A stretch of DNA of 36,558 nt from an uncultured Erysipelotrichaceae bacterium (GTDB lineage Bacteria > Bacillota_I > Bacilli_A > Erysipelotrichales > Erysipelotrichaceae). Numbering within the stretch: position 1 is the first letter of the stretch; every line of letters begins with the position of its first letter. The stretch is taken from assembly GCA_946537835.1 (NCBI GenBank), contig CAMNGB010000006.1:1-36558 (forward strand), given 5' to 3'. This document shows, piece after piece, positions 1-8,649 of the stretch. The notes below the pieces were generated by a model that saw only the letters and a program-made list of their open reading frames with translations, searched no databases and had not been told where the DNA came from. A program made the translations under genes and the position numbers.

Positions 1-79
1 CGACTTTTTTGGTCAAGTCCAAAAGACGGGTACCTCTTCCGCCTGCGAGGATCATGGCCGCCATAGTATTAGCTCTCAT
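1..79 (-). CDS. glgC: Glucose-1-phosphate adenylyltransferase, N-terminal fragment (runs off the window)
   Basis: Only the first 26 codons are inside the window. They read MRANTMAAMILAGGRGTRLL followed by DLTKKV, which is the nucleotide-binding start of bacterial ADP-glucose pyrophosphorylases (AGGRGTRL with the following Lys). The enzyme makes ADP-glucose from ATP and glucose-1-phosphate, the committed step of glycogen synthesis in the cytoplasm. The chosen start has an AGGAGG Shine-Dalgarno 8 nt upstream; Met codons 6 and 9 are less well placed. A TATAAT box about 40 bp upstream gives the gene its own promoter, separate from folC. The rest of the protein, and any glgD/glgA partner, would lie beyond the left edge. 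The family call rests on a short but highly diagnostic motif. Confidence 0.88.
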   Translation of the reverse strand, partial: MRANTMAAMILAGGRGTRLLDLTKKV

Positions 80-116
80 TATAATTGCCTCCTGCAACGA
101 TTCGCTTTGTATATTT

Positions 117-122
117 ATTATA
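117..122 (-). promoter_or_regulatory. Putative glgC promoter (-10 TATAAT)
   Basis: A perfect TATAAT on the minus strand lies 37 nt before the glgC start, so the predicted 5' leader is about 30 nt and contains the AGGAGG site. No good -35 is visible at 16-18 bp (closest is TACAAA). An inverted repeat TTACAG...CTGTAA (123-128 and 145-150) brackets the -35 zone and could be an operator. The folC end has no clear intrinsic terminator before it, so some read-through is possible. Confidence 0.45.
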
Positions 123-166
123 TTACAGAACACTTTGATTTGTACTGTAAAAACTCCCTTTTTGGC

Positions 167-1396
167 TTATTTCGCGCCATGATTCTGCCTGTTCAGGAGA
201 TATTCACGGACTTCGGAAATAAAATACAGCGATCCGGTGATCAGAACACTGCCGCCGCGGCAGTATCCTTCCGCTTCGGCAACGGCCTCTTTCCAGTCAT
301 CGCAGAGAACAGCTCCGTCCACGGCAAGATCTTCCATGCTGTCAGCCCGGTAATATTCAAAGCGGGTGACATACAGCCGATCGCAGTGCTCCTTCAGTAT
401 CGATGCCATCCTTCTTCCCGGCTTGTCACGCAGGGCACTGAAAACGATCCGCAGCGGTGAAGGAAGAACGGCGGCAGAGGCACAGAGAGCCCGGATGCCT
501 TCTTCGTTATGGGCACCGTCGATGACAGTCAGCGGATCAGTGCCGACCGTTTCGAAACGTCCCTGCCACTGCGAAGACGCAACTGCCTGAATGACCCGCT
601 CATCCGCAATGTCAATTCCCAGCAGCCAGGCACTGTGCACAGCCAGCGCCGCATTGTGCTTCTGGTAGGAAGCTCCCTGAATCGTATAGACATGATTCCT
701 GTACACAAACTGATCGGTTCCGAGATCACGGTAGAACCGCTTCGGGGAAGTGATGCCGGCATGTCTGCCATAGGCAGTTCTGCGGATCACATTCTCCGCT
801 TCGGGCAGAAGAAAACCGACGGCACAGGAAGTATACGGCATGATGATGCCGGCTTTCTCAAAGGCAATCTGTTCGATCCTGTCCCCCAGCATGTTCATGT
901 GATCCATTCCGATCGTTGTAATAATGCTGAGAAGCGGCTTCTTCATGACATTGGTATTGGAAAGACGGCCGCCGATTCCGCATTCCAGAATTGCGTAGTC
1001 CACCTTCTGTTCCAGGAACCAGCGCAGCGAGATCACCGTGTCGATTTCAAACATGCCGAGATCATATTGTTCAATATCATCTGCCATCTCTTCCAGATAG
1101 GCATTAAACCGTTCTTCCGGGATCCAGCCGCCGTTGATGCGGATGCGGTCAAAGTGATGGATCAGATGCGGCGAGGTAAAAGTGCCTGTCTTATAGCCCA
1201 TCGCCGTCAGAATATCCTTCAGATAATTGACCGTGCTGCCCTTGCCGTTTGTGCCGGCAACCTGAATCACCTGCATCCTGTCCTGTGGATTGCCGTATTT
1301 TTCCAGAACCGTGCGGATCGGCAAAAGGCCATGACTGCGGCTGTGCCGCGACATGACCCATTCAGCATTTCTTTTGATCATCTCTTTTTCACTCAT
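167..1396 (-). CDS. folC: Bifunctional folylpolyglutamate synthase/dihydrofolate synthase
   Basis: A 409-residue Mur-ligase-type enzyme that adds glutamate to folates in the cytoplasm. The P-loop GTNGKGST is at residues 48-55, SPHL follows near 75, the DHMNMLG motif near 165, EKAGI with the lysine expected to be carbamylated near 181, and DGAHN in the C-terminal domain. Length is normal for FolC (400-430). The family motif usually written GGRxDxTN is GGRLSNTN here, a mild deviation that probably does not abolish function. The ATG overlaps the stop of ung by 4 nt, so the two are translationally coupled and belong to a DUF885-ung-folC unit. It could favour only one of the two FolC activities; sequence alone does not settle this. 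Confidence 0.93.
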   Translation of the reverse strand: MSEKEMIKRNAEWVMSRHSRSHGLLPIRTVLEKYGNPQDRMQVIQVAGTNGKGSTVNYLKDILTAMGYKTGTFTSPHLIHHFDRIRINGGWIPEERFNAYLEEMADDIEQYDLGMFEIDTVISLRWFLEQKVDYAILECGIGGRLSNTNVMKKPLLSIITTIGMDHMNMLGDRIEQIAFEKAGIIMPYTSCAVGFLLPEAENVIRRTAYGRHAGITSPKRFYRDLGTDQFVYRNHVYTIQGASYQKHNAALAVHSAWLLGIDIADERVIQAVASSQWQGRFETVGTDPLTVIDGAHNEEGIRALCASAAVLPSPLRIVFSALRDKPGRRMASILKEHCDRLYVTRFEYYRADSMEDLAVDGAVLCDDWKEAVAEAEGYCRGGSVLITGSLYFISEVREYLLNRQNHGAK

Positions 1397-2067
1397 AAAT
1401 TCGGTATCTGCCAGTCTATTTCTTTTTTCCCGTGTTCCTTCAGAAAATCATTGGTTCTGGAAAAGTGCCGGCATCCGAAAAAACCGTGATAGGCACTGAG
1501 CGGGGACGGATGTGCCGCTTCCAGAACAAGATGCCTGCTTCTGTCGATCATCCCTGCCTTGTTCCTGGCATCCCTGCCCCAGAGCAGAAAGACAACCGGA
1601 TCTTCCCTGTCATTGATTTTCTGTATGGCATGATCGGTAAATGTTTCCCAGCCTCTGCCGGCATGTGAGCGGGGATGTGAATCCTCCACTGTCATGACCG
1701 TATTCAGCAGAAACACTCCCTGCTGTGCCCACGGCATCAGAAAGCCGTTGTTGGGAATATAGCAGCCGAGATCATCCTGCAGTTCCCTGAAGATGTTGAC
1801 CAGGCTGGGCGGAATCGCAATACCGGGATTGACGGAAAAGCACATGCCGTGTGCCTGGTGCGGCTGATGATACGGATCCTGGCCGAGAATCACAGCTTTG
1901 ATATCATTGATGTCACAGTTTTCAAAAGCAGCGAAAACCTGCTGCTTGGGCGGATAGATCCGCCCGTGTTCATAGGCTTCATGAACAAATGCCGCAAGCT
2001 TTCTGAAATACGGCTGCTGCCATTCCTGCTTCAGCCACGGTGTCCAGTTATTCTGTTTCATTTTCAA
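1393..2067 (-). CDS. ung: Uracil-DNA glycosylase, family 1
   Basis: Removes uracil from DNA as the first step of base-excision repair. The catalytic water-activating motif GQDPYH is at residues 62-67 (Asp64) and the DNA-intercalation motif HPSPLSAYHGFFG is near residue 186; 224 residues is the usual length. The listed first codon is TTG, 6 nt before an ATG. A GAGGAAAG Shine-Dalgarno is better spaced for the TTG, while the family would accept either start. The 5' end overlaps the upstream DUF885 gene by 20 bp and the 3' end overlaps folC by 4 bp, so it is the middle gene of a three-gene operon. Confidence 0.95.
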   Translation of the reverse strand: MKMKQNNWTPWLKQEWQQPYFRKLAAFVHEAYEHGRIYPPKQQVFAAFENCDINDIKAVILGQDPYHQPHQAHGMCFSVNPGIAIPPSLVNIFRELQDDLGCYIPNNGFLMPWAQQGVFLLNTVMTVEDSHPRSHAGRGWETFTDHAIQKINDREDPVVFLLWGRDARNKAGMIDRSRHLVLEAAHPSPLSAYHGFFGCRHFSRTNDFLKEHGKKEIDWQIPNL

Positions 2068-3955
2068 ACACTTTCCTCGTTCTGACTCTGCGCCGCCACA
2101 GCAGGCAGCCGATCAGTACCGCAAGGCAGATACCGCCGATGGTCAGCGGAATCCACGTATTGTTCTGCGGCGGCTGCGGATCGATGATCGGATTGACCGG
2201 CGAAACCGGCATGCTGCTGCCTCCTGCCGGAGTGCCGCCCTTGCTTTCGATATAAGCTCTGACATCCGCTTCCACCAGGGCAAACGGTCTGTCGCCGTGA
2301 TTCAGAAGCACGGTATTGAATTCCTTCAGATTGAACTGATCCTGCAGCGAGCTGACCGCCATGTCCTTCAGTTTCAGGAACTGAATCAGCCCGATGCCGT
2401 ACGGTGTGATCAGCGCCGGCTGCTGGCAGACGAATTCATAGAGAGACGCTGCCGCATCGGCAGTCAGACCGAGACCGGTCAGGTATTCTGCCAGTTTCTC
2501 CTGACTGTATCCCAGGCCGTTGACGGCAACATCGCAGACGGCATTGAGCATGTAGTTGACATTCTGATCCATACGCTGCAGTTCGGCTGACTCTGTACTC
2601 AGCCCGGAATTCTTCCAGGCCCAGTCCTGCACATACATGGCCCAGCCTTCGGTATAGCCCATATTGGAAATCTGGCTGCGCAGCGGATGCGGATTCTGAT
2701 TCAGGAACCAGGTGATCTGATAGCAGTGACCCGGGAATCCTTCATGCGCCAGAGTGGTATAGAGTTCATTCGTATCACCGACAAGATCGCCGTTGATGCG
2801 GATGATGTTTTCCGTCACATCATCAATCGGCGGGTTCATATAGTAGGCAACCGTGGACGGATTGGCGACACTCGGATCAAGATAGGATGCGGTGAATGTC
2901 ACATCCGGTCCGGCCGGGAAATCTTCCAGATGATCCTGCAGGAAATGCAGAACACTCTCGGCATCCTCTTCCGGTCTGGCTTCTTCAAAATCACCGGAGC
3001 CGGTATACATCATCACGATATAGTTCTGCAGTTCCTGATTGAGATATGCGTCCGCAAGATCAAAGATTTCCTGCGGTGAAAGATCGGTGCTGGTCTTGAA
3101 TTTCAGCAGTGATTCATAGTACTCCTTACCGCCTTCCAGATCATAGACAGAATCTCCGACCTTCCGGCTTCCCTGCAGTTTCTGCAGTTCTTCGCCGACT
3201 TTCCGGCAGGCGGGAATATATGCATTCAGAACGATATCGCGGTTGCGGTCCTTGTATTCCTGACGGTGTTCGTCACTGATTCCTTCCATGGCATCAATGT
3301 TCTTGTCGAAGATGATGATCAGTTCGTTGTCATCTGTCTTGGACGTAAACTTGTCGATGCTTTCCAGTGTCGATTTCAGTGCGGCATCGCACATGAAGTA
3401 TCCGTCAGCTGCCTGCCTGCGGGTGACCTCCAGGCATTCATCGAGATATTCGTCAATGGTGGACAGTATTTCCAGGTAATCATTGATATCCTCTTCACGG
3501 TAAAAGGCAAACTCGGTGAAATTGACTGTCAGATTATCCAGCACACCGTTCGGCGCAAATATAAAATCCAGTTCCGGCTTTGCATTCAGCGCATTCATGT
3601 TTTCAAGGAAGAACAGATAGGTATCATAATTGACCCTGTTTTCTTCCGAAAGCGCATCATAGTCAAAGGTTTTCAGTTCGGCAACCGTATCCACGCCTTC
3701 CTGATACGCTTCCTCATAGCTTTCCCATGTCGCATCGCCGACCGTCAGATCAGGCTTGTCAAATCCGGTCTTCGCAAAATCCTTCAGCGTGTAATGCATG
3801 GTCAGGTAATCGGATTCCATCATCTCCCGGAATTCACTGTCCATGAACTCTTCAAACGCCTTGTTTTCGTCCCTTTCGGCAGCAGTTCTGACAATGCCGG
3901 CAGGCATGCTCAGCAGCAGTGCCGCAGCCAGCAGTATATTCCTCATTTTCTTCAT
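2048..3955 (-). CDS. DUF885 family secreted or membrane-anchored metallopeptidase
   Basis: A 635-residue DUF885 protein. The start is an ATG 3 nt after an AGGTGAG ribosome site; it gives a typical signal peptide (MKKMRN, then a hydrophobic stretch to about residue 25). An in-frame extension of 69 codons exists upstream, but it runs through a terminator and into pulA, so it is rejected. The likely zinc site is HEGFPGH (404-410) with a downstream Glu in EGWAMY (436), the pattern of this gluzincin-like family. A Pro/Asn-rich linker near 585-597 is followed by one membrane helix (about 598-616) and an Arg-rich tail without LPXTG, so the enzyme is probably tethered outside the membrane. Substrate unknown; peptides or modified peptides are plausible. 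It heads the unit with ung and folC, without obvious functional connection. Confidence 0.85.
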   Translation of the reverse strand: MKKMRNILLAAALLLSMPAGIVRTAAERDENKAFEEFMDSEFREMMESDYLTMHYTLKDFAKTGFDKPDLTVGDATWESYEEAYQEGVDTVAELKTFDYDALSEENRVNYDTYLFFLENMNALNAKPELDFIFAPNGVLDNLTVNFTEFAFYREEDINDYLEILSTIDEYLDECLEVTRRQAADGYFMCDAALKSTLESIDKFTSKTDDNELIIIFDKNIDAMEGISDEHRQEYKDRNRDIVLNAYIPACRKVGEELQKLQGSRKVGDSVYDLEGGKEYYESLLKFKTSTDLSPQEIFDLADAYLNQELQNYIVMMYTGSGDFEEARPEEDAESVLHFLQDHLEDFPAGPDVTFTASYLDPSVANPSTVAYYMNPPIDDVTENIIRINGDLVGDTNELYTTLAHEGFPGHCYQITWFLNQNPHPLRSQISNMGYTEGWAMYVQDWAWKNSGLSTESAELQRMDQNVNYMLNAVCDVAVNGLGYSQEKLAEYLTGLGLTADAAASLYEFVCQQPALITPYGIGLIQFLKLKDMAVSSLQDQFNLKEFNTVLLNHGDRPFALVEADVRAYIESKGGTPAGGSSMPVSPVNPIIDPQPPQNNTWIPLTIGGICLAVLIGCLLWRRRVRTRKVFENETE

Positions 3956-3980
3956 AAGCTCACCTGTTTCTTTAAGGAAA

Positions 3981-3989
3981 AGTATAACA
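3981..3989 (-). promoter_or_regulatory. Putative extended -10 promoter of the DUF885-ung-folC unit
   Basis: The minus strand reads TGTTATACT, an extended -10 (TGn plus TATACT). It lies 25 nt before the DUF885 start and directly in the T-rich tail of the pulA terminator. The -35 position (TTCCAG) is poor, as expected for an extended -10 promoter. Position and context support it; no experimental signal can be seen. Confidence 0.45.
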
Positions 3990-4026
3990 AAAAGAAAAAG
4001 GTACTGGAAGATTCCCTCCTGTACCT
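3990..4026 (-). terminator. Intrinsic terminator after pulA
   Basis: On the minus strand AGGTACAGGA and TCCAGTACCT form a 10-bp stem with one A:A mismatch and an 8-nt loop, followed by TTTTTCTTTTTG. It begins 12 nt past the pulA stop and separates pulA from the DUF885 unit. Confidence 0.8.
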
Positions 4027-4037
4027 GTATGTATGTG

Positions 4038-6158
4038 TCAGCGTCCGCATACGACGGCAGAAAGACGCGGCACGCAGATTTCACTGCGTTCTCCGTCTTC
4101 GCTGTTGCCGTCACGGTTGAAGATGATATGCCAGCCCGGCTCGAATGTATAATACCGGTCATCGTAAGTCGGATTGAGAATCACCCTCAGAATATTGACG
4201 TGGTTTTCCGAATCGATGTAATTGATGTCATAGAAGACGATGCCGCCTTCGGCAACCGACAGGCGCACATACTTCTGAATGTCTTCCGTGCGCTTCAGCC
4301 GGAATCCCGGATACTTGGCCCGCAGCGCAATTGCCTTGCGGGTGAAATCGATGATTCGGCGGTTGGTATACGCTCTTTCCCAGTCCATCTGGTTGATGGC
4401 ATCACCGGCGTTATAGGAGTTGGAATTGTCATTTTTGGTGGCACAGAATTCCTCACCGGCATGCAGGAACGGAATGCCCTGGGCAACCAGGCCGGTAACG
4501 ATCAGCAGCTTCTGCCGCTGCTGTCTGGTGTCACGGTCCTCATTACTGCAGCAGGCTCTCATCTTGTCCCAGATCGTGGAATTGTCGTGGGTTTCAAGGG
4601 CATTGATCGACTGATCCGGCGTTGTGAACCGCTTGAAATACGGATCGCCCAGAACATTGGCGCTCAATGCGCTCAGCACCCCGAATGAGAGTCCGAGATC
4701 GCCGGTAATATAACCCTTTTCATATTTCTGATCGTCGCTGGTCTTGCCTTTGACAATATCCCGGAAATAATCATTGAAATGACCGATGAACGGCATCTTT
4801 CCCTGGTTCAGGATGGTTGCCTTGACCGATCCGTCAATGACCGTCGGCATATCCCATCCCTCGCCGTAAATCATGGCCTCCGGCTTGATCCGCCGGGCCG
4901 TGTCACGGATGGCATTCATGGTTGTCACATCAAGAATTCCCATCAGATCGAAACGGAAGCCGTCAGCCCCGTACAGATCCATGACCTTCTCGATGACATT
5001 GAGAATATACTTTCTTGCCATCGGTTTTTCCGAGGCAAAATCATTGCCGCAGTAAGTGCCGTTGGAAAGATATCCGGACGCATTGTAGCGGAAGAAATAA
5101 TACGGAACGGTATTCTGGAAAGGTGACATCTCGACATCGTATACATGATTGAAGACAACATCGAGATTGACCCGCAGCTGCCGGCGGTGAAGGGTGCAGA
5201 TCAGTTTCCGCAGTTCCTTCACACGGGCATAGGGATTGCCCGGATCGCTGGAATAGCTGCCCTCCGGCACCAGATAATGAGCCGGATCATAGCCCCAGTT
5301 ATATCCCCGTTCTGGATGGTTTTCATCCACTGTCGCAAAATCCATGACCGGCAGCAGCTGCACATGGGTCACACCGAGGGATGCGATATGATCCAGTCCT
5401 GTCGGCATATCCTTGTAGGATGTGCCTTCCTGGGCAAATGCTTCAAATGTGCTGTGGCGGTCTGTTCCGGTCAGCGGCGAAGCCGTCAGATCACGGACAC
5501 TTGTCTCATAGATCACGGCATCGGTGCCGGTTTTCTTCTCTTTCAGCGGATAATCACGGATCCTGCGGATTTCATTTTCGTCGATCACGGCGCTTTCGCC
5601 GCCGTTGGCGGTTGAACTTAAGGCATACGGATCGACAGTTTCAACGATAATGCCGTTGCGCTCCACCAGATAGGTATATGTCGTCCGTTTCAGATCACCG
5701 TAGATACGGGCCCGGTATACACCCCGTTCACTCCGCTTCATCATGTACGGCTTCACGGTGCGGCCGGAATGCAGCTTCAGAATGACGCTGACTGCCGTCG
5801 GTGCCCACAGGGCAAAGTCAGTATGGGTCGGCGTGTAGGTAGCTCCGAGGTCGTCGCCGCGGTACATGAAACGGTCGTTGAACTGTTTGGTATTGACGAT
5901 CATCCTGTGTTCCAGAGGTACATTCTGTCCATGCTGTTCACGGACGGTATAACGGCGTCCGAATTCCAGTCCGGCCGGAGCCGTCAGATTGTACCGGATA
6001 CTGCTTTCATGTTCCTCTATGCCGGTAATGATCAGTTCGCTCATATATCCGTCTTCGCCGGTAATATAGAAAGAATCGGAACGGCCGCCGTAAAAATTGC
6101 GGTTCATCCATACTTTGATCAGTCCGAAATCATCGAGGTAGGCATTGAAATTTGGCAT
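4038..6158 (-). CDS. pulA: Type I pullulanase (glycogen/alpha-glucan debranching enzyme)
   Basis: A 706-residue GH13 enzyme that hydrolyses alpha-1,6 branches. The N-terminal part holds a carbohydrate-binding CBM48-like fold (about 95-195). The type I pullulanase signature YNWGYDP is at 286-292, the catalytic nucleophile is Asp404 in FRFDLMG, the acid/base is Glu433 in YGEGWD, and the transition-state Asp is 525 in THDN. No signal peptide is seen, so it acts in the cytoplasm, presumably on limit dextrins left by GlgP. In this cluster it takes the place of GlgX. It follows glgP by 59 bp, with a hairpin in the gap, and has its own TGAGGA ribosome site. A terminator follows directly. Confidence 0.93.
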   Translation of the reverse strand: MPNFNAYLDDFGLIKVWMNRNFYGGRSDSFYITGEDGYMSELIITGIEEHESSIRYNLTAPAGLEFGRRYTVREQHGQNVPLEHRMIVNTKQFNDRFMYRGDDLGATYTPTHTDFALWAPTAVSVILKLHSGRTVKPYMMKRSERGVYRARIYGDLKRTTYTYLVERNGIIVETVDPYALSSTANGGESAVIDENEIRRIRDYPLKEKKTGTDAVIYETSVRDLTASPLTGTDRHSTFEAFAQEGTSYKDMPTGLDHIASLGVTHVQLLPVMDFATVDENHPERGYNWGYDPAHYLVPEGSYSSDPGNPYARVKELRKLICTLHRRQLRVNLDVVFNHVYDVEMSPFQNTVPYYFFRYNASGYLSNGTYCGNDFASEKPMARKYILNVIEKVMDLYGADGFRFDLMGILDVTTMNAIRDTARRIKPEAMIYGEGWDMPTVIDGSVKATILNQGKMPFIGHFNDYFRDIVKGKTSDDQKYEKGYITGDLGLSFGVLSALSANVLGDPYFKRFTTPDQSINALETHDNSTIWDKMRACCSNEDRDTRQQRQKLLIVTGLVAQGIPFLHAGEEFCATKNDNSNSYNAGDAINQMDWERAYTNRRIIDFTRKAIALRAKYPGFRLKRTEDIQKYVRLSVAEGGIVFYDINYIDSENHVNILRVILNPTYDDRYYTFEPGWHIIFNRDGNSEDGERSEICVPRLSAVVCGR

Positions 6159-6185
6159 AATATATCCTCACAGACATACTGAATA

Positions 6186-6207
6186 AGGCACCCTGAAAAA
6201 GGTGCCT
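6186..6207 (-). other. Intercistronic hairpin between glgP and pulA
   Basis: A perfect 7-bp inverted repeat (AGGCACC / GGTGCCT) with an 8-nt loop sits between glgP and pulA. On the minus strand it is followed by TATTC rather than a T-run, so it is a weak terminator at best. It may set pulA expression below glgP or stabilise the glgP mRNA end. Confidence 0.5.
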
Positions 6208-6217
6208 GTACATTATA

Positions 6218-8617
6218 TCAGATATTCAGCTTCTTTATATCCCAGATTTCCGACGCGTATTCTTCGATCGTACGGTCACTGGAGAAATAGCCGCTCTTGG
6301 CGATGTTGATCAGGCAGCTTCTGGCCCAGCCCGAACGGTCAAGATAGCGTCTTTCGATTTCATCCTGTGCTTTTACATAGGCATCGAAGTCAGCCAGGAC
6401 GAAGTATTCGTCATTCTTCATCAGCAGTTCATCAAAGATCACGCGGAAGTCATCATGATGATTCGACCAGGTGCCGTTGATGAAGGTATTCATGACATTG
6501 CGGATACGCTCATCGGAATCGTAATAATGATGAGCGTTGTAGGAATAGCGCATGTTGTTGATCTCTTCGACGGTCAGTCCGAAGATGACATCGTTTTCCC
6601 TGCCGACCAGTCCGTCGATTTCGACATTGGCACCATCCAGTGTTCCGAGTGTCAGAGCACCGTTGATCATGAACTTCATGTTGCCGGTGCCGCTGGCTTC
6701 CTTGCCGGCGGTACTGATCTGTTCGGATACATCCGTGCCCGGAACCAGGATTTCGGACATCGAAACATTGTAGTTCGGCAGGAAGACAACCTTCATTCTT
6801 CCCCTTACATCCGGATCGTTGTTGACGACTGCCGCAACCCGGTTGATCAGCTTGATGACTGCCTTGGCAAAGGTATAGCTGCTGGCAGCCTTGGCCGCAA
6901 AGATATAGGTATGCGGGAACATGCTGTAGTTCGGATCGCGCTTGATGCACTGATATCTGTAGATGATGTTCATCACATTCAGCAGCTGGCGCTTATAGGC
7001 ATGCAGACGCTTGGCCTGGGTGTCAAAGATCGAATTGGCATCAACCACAACATTGCAGGCATCGTTGATGTAATTGGCAAGAATCTCCTTGCGCTCATAT
7101 TTGACATTCAGGAAATCGCGCTGTGTCTTGGGATCATCGACATACCGCAGCAGCTTTTCAAAATCTTCGTATTTTTTATGATAGGAACGGCCGATTCTCC
7201 TGTCCAGCATATCCTTCAGCTGTGGGTTGTTGTACAGCATCCAGCGGCGCGGTGTGATGCCGTTGGTCTTGTTGTTGATACGGCCCGGATAGACTTCCAG
7301 GAACTCACGGAACAGGTCATTCTTCAGAATCTCAGAATGCAGAGCGGCAACACCGTTGACGCTGTGCGAACCGATGACTGCCAGGTTGGCCATGTGCACC
7401 TGTCCGTCACGGATGACGCGGGTTCTTTCCGCCATGCCGTAATTGTTGGTCTTCAGCATTGCATACTGGTAATAGCGGCGGTCAAATTCTTCAATGATCA
7501 TGTAGATACGCGGCAGAAGAACCTGAACATAATGCACCGGCCACTTTTCCAGGGCTTCGCTCATAACCGTGTGGTTTGTATAGGACATGACCGAGCGGAC
7601 GATCTTGAAGGCATCGTCCCACTGGTATCCGTAATCATCCAGCATGACACGCATCAGTTCCGGAATTGCCAGTACCGGATGTGTATCATTCAGCTGAATG
7701 GAAATCTTTTCTCCCAGGTTGTCCAGGCTCGGATATTTCTTCATGTGTGTCTCGACAATACTGCTGATGCCGGCACAGACAAAGAAGTACTGCTGCTTCA
7801 GACGCAGGAACTTGCCTTCTTCGGTGCTGTCATCCGGATAGACATTCAGACAGATATCATCAACGGAAGAAAGATAGCGGCGGTAGTCGCTTCCCTGCGG
7901 TGCAATGTCAGCCGGTTCCGCCGACCACAGACGGAGCGTGTTGGTCATCTTGGAATTGGCACCGATCATTGCCATATCATAGGGAACCGCAAGAATATGG
8001 GTGGCATTGACATGCTTGAAGCGCATGTCACCCTTTTCGTCATAGGACACTTCCAGATGTCCGTACAGCTTGACATCCACAGCATGCTTCGGCTTGCGGA
8101 TTTCCCACGGGTTGCCGATTTTCAGCCAGTTGTCAGGCATTTCCACCTGTTCACCCTTCTTGTTGATGATCTGGCGGAAAAGGCCGTAGCGGTAACGGAT
8201 GCAGTTGCCGTTGACCGGATAGTTCAGGGATGCGGCAGAGTCCATGAAGCATGCTGCCAGTCTTCCCAGACCGCCGTTGCCGAGTCCCGGATCAAGTTCC
8301 AGTCTTGCCAGACCGTCATAGTCAATACCGAGATCCTTGAGGCCTTCAACAACCACATCATAGATGCCGAGATTCTTCAGATTGCTTGTAAGCAGTCTTC
8401 CGAGCAGGAATTCCATCGAGAAATAATAGACCTGCTTGGCTTCCTGACGGGCGAGTTCTTCTTTTGTGTCTTTCCAGTTGACATTCACATAGTCTCTGAC
8501 CATGTTTCCGAGAGTCATATATTTCTCTGTCTGGTGAGTCTGATCAACCGTACATCCGTAAGTTTCGATCAGACGGCGGGTGAACTCTTTCTTGAACTCT
8601 GTTTTATTTTTGAACAT
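6218..8617 (-). CDS. glgP: Glycogen/alpha-glucan phosphorylase
   Basis: A 799-residue GT35 phosphorylase that releases glucose-1-phosphate from alpha-1,4-glucan ends. The pyridoxal-phosphate signature EASGTGNMKF is near the C-terminal third, with the Schiff-base Lys at 648. LDPGLGNGGLGRLAACF in the N-terminal domain and GTLDGANVEI after the PLP site are also intact. Length matches bacterial GlgP. It lies 32 bp after glgB with its own AAAGGGA site, and pulA follows; the trio branching enzyme, phosphorylase and debranching enzyme form one unit. In E. coli the PTS protein HPr binds and activates GlgP; ptsH lies nearby in this window, so a similar link is conceivable but unproven. Confidence 0.97.
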   Translation of the reverse strand: MFKNKTEFKKEFTRRLIETYGCTVDQTHQTEKYMTLGNMVRDYVNVNWKDTKEELARQEAKQVYYFSMEFLLGRLLTSNLKNLGIYDVVVEGLKDLGIDYDGLARLELDPGLGNGGLGRLAACFMDSAASLNYPVNGNCIRYRYGLFRQIINKKGEQVEMPDNWLKIGNPWEIRKPKHAVDVKLYGHLEVSYDEKGDMRFKHVNATHILAVPYDMAMIGANSKMTNTLRLWSAEPADIAPQGSDYRRYLSSVDDICLNVYPDDSTEEGKFLRLKQQYFFVCAGISSIVETHMKKYPSLDNLGEKISIQLNDTHPVLAIPELMRVMLDDYGYQWDDAFKIVRSVMSYTNHTVMSEALEKWPVHYVQVLLPRIYMIIEEFDRRYYQYAMLKTNNYGMAERTRVIRDGQVHMANLAVIGSHSVNGVAALHSEILKNDLFREFLEVYPGRINNKTNGITPRRWMLYNNPQLKDMLDRRIGRSYHKKYEDFEKLLRYVDDPKTQRDFLNVKYERKEILANYINDACNVVVDANSIFDTQAKRLHAYKRQLLNVMNIIYRYQCIKRDPNYSMFPHTYIFAAKAASSYTFAKAVIKLINRVAAVVNNDPDVRGRMKVVFLPNYNVSMSEILVPGTDVSEQISTAGKEASGTGNMKFMINGALTLGTLDGANVEIDGLVGRENDVIFGLTVEEINNMRYSYNAHHYYDSDERIRNVMNTFINGTWSNHHDDFRVIFDELLMKNDEYFVLADFDAYVKAQDEIERRYLDRSGWARSCLINIAKSGYFSSDRTIEEYASEIWDIKKLNI

Positions 8618-8649
8618 ATGGTTCCCTTTCTAAATACAGCGCGGTCAGA

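Noticed and set aside
3956-4162. N-terminal extension of the DUF885 gene into pulA
   Set aside because: It would cross the pulA terminator and the promoter, while the ATG at 3955 has a ribosome site and a signal peptide.
6186-6207. Full terminator between glgP and pulA
   Set aside because: The stem is good but there is no T-run on the minus strand; it is listed only as an intercistronic hairpin.
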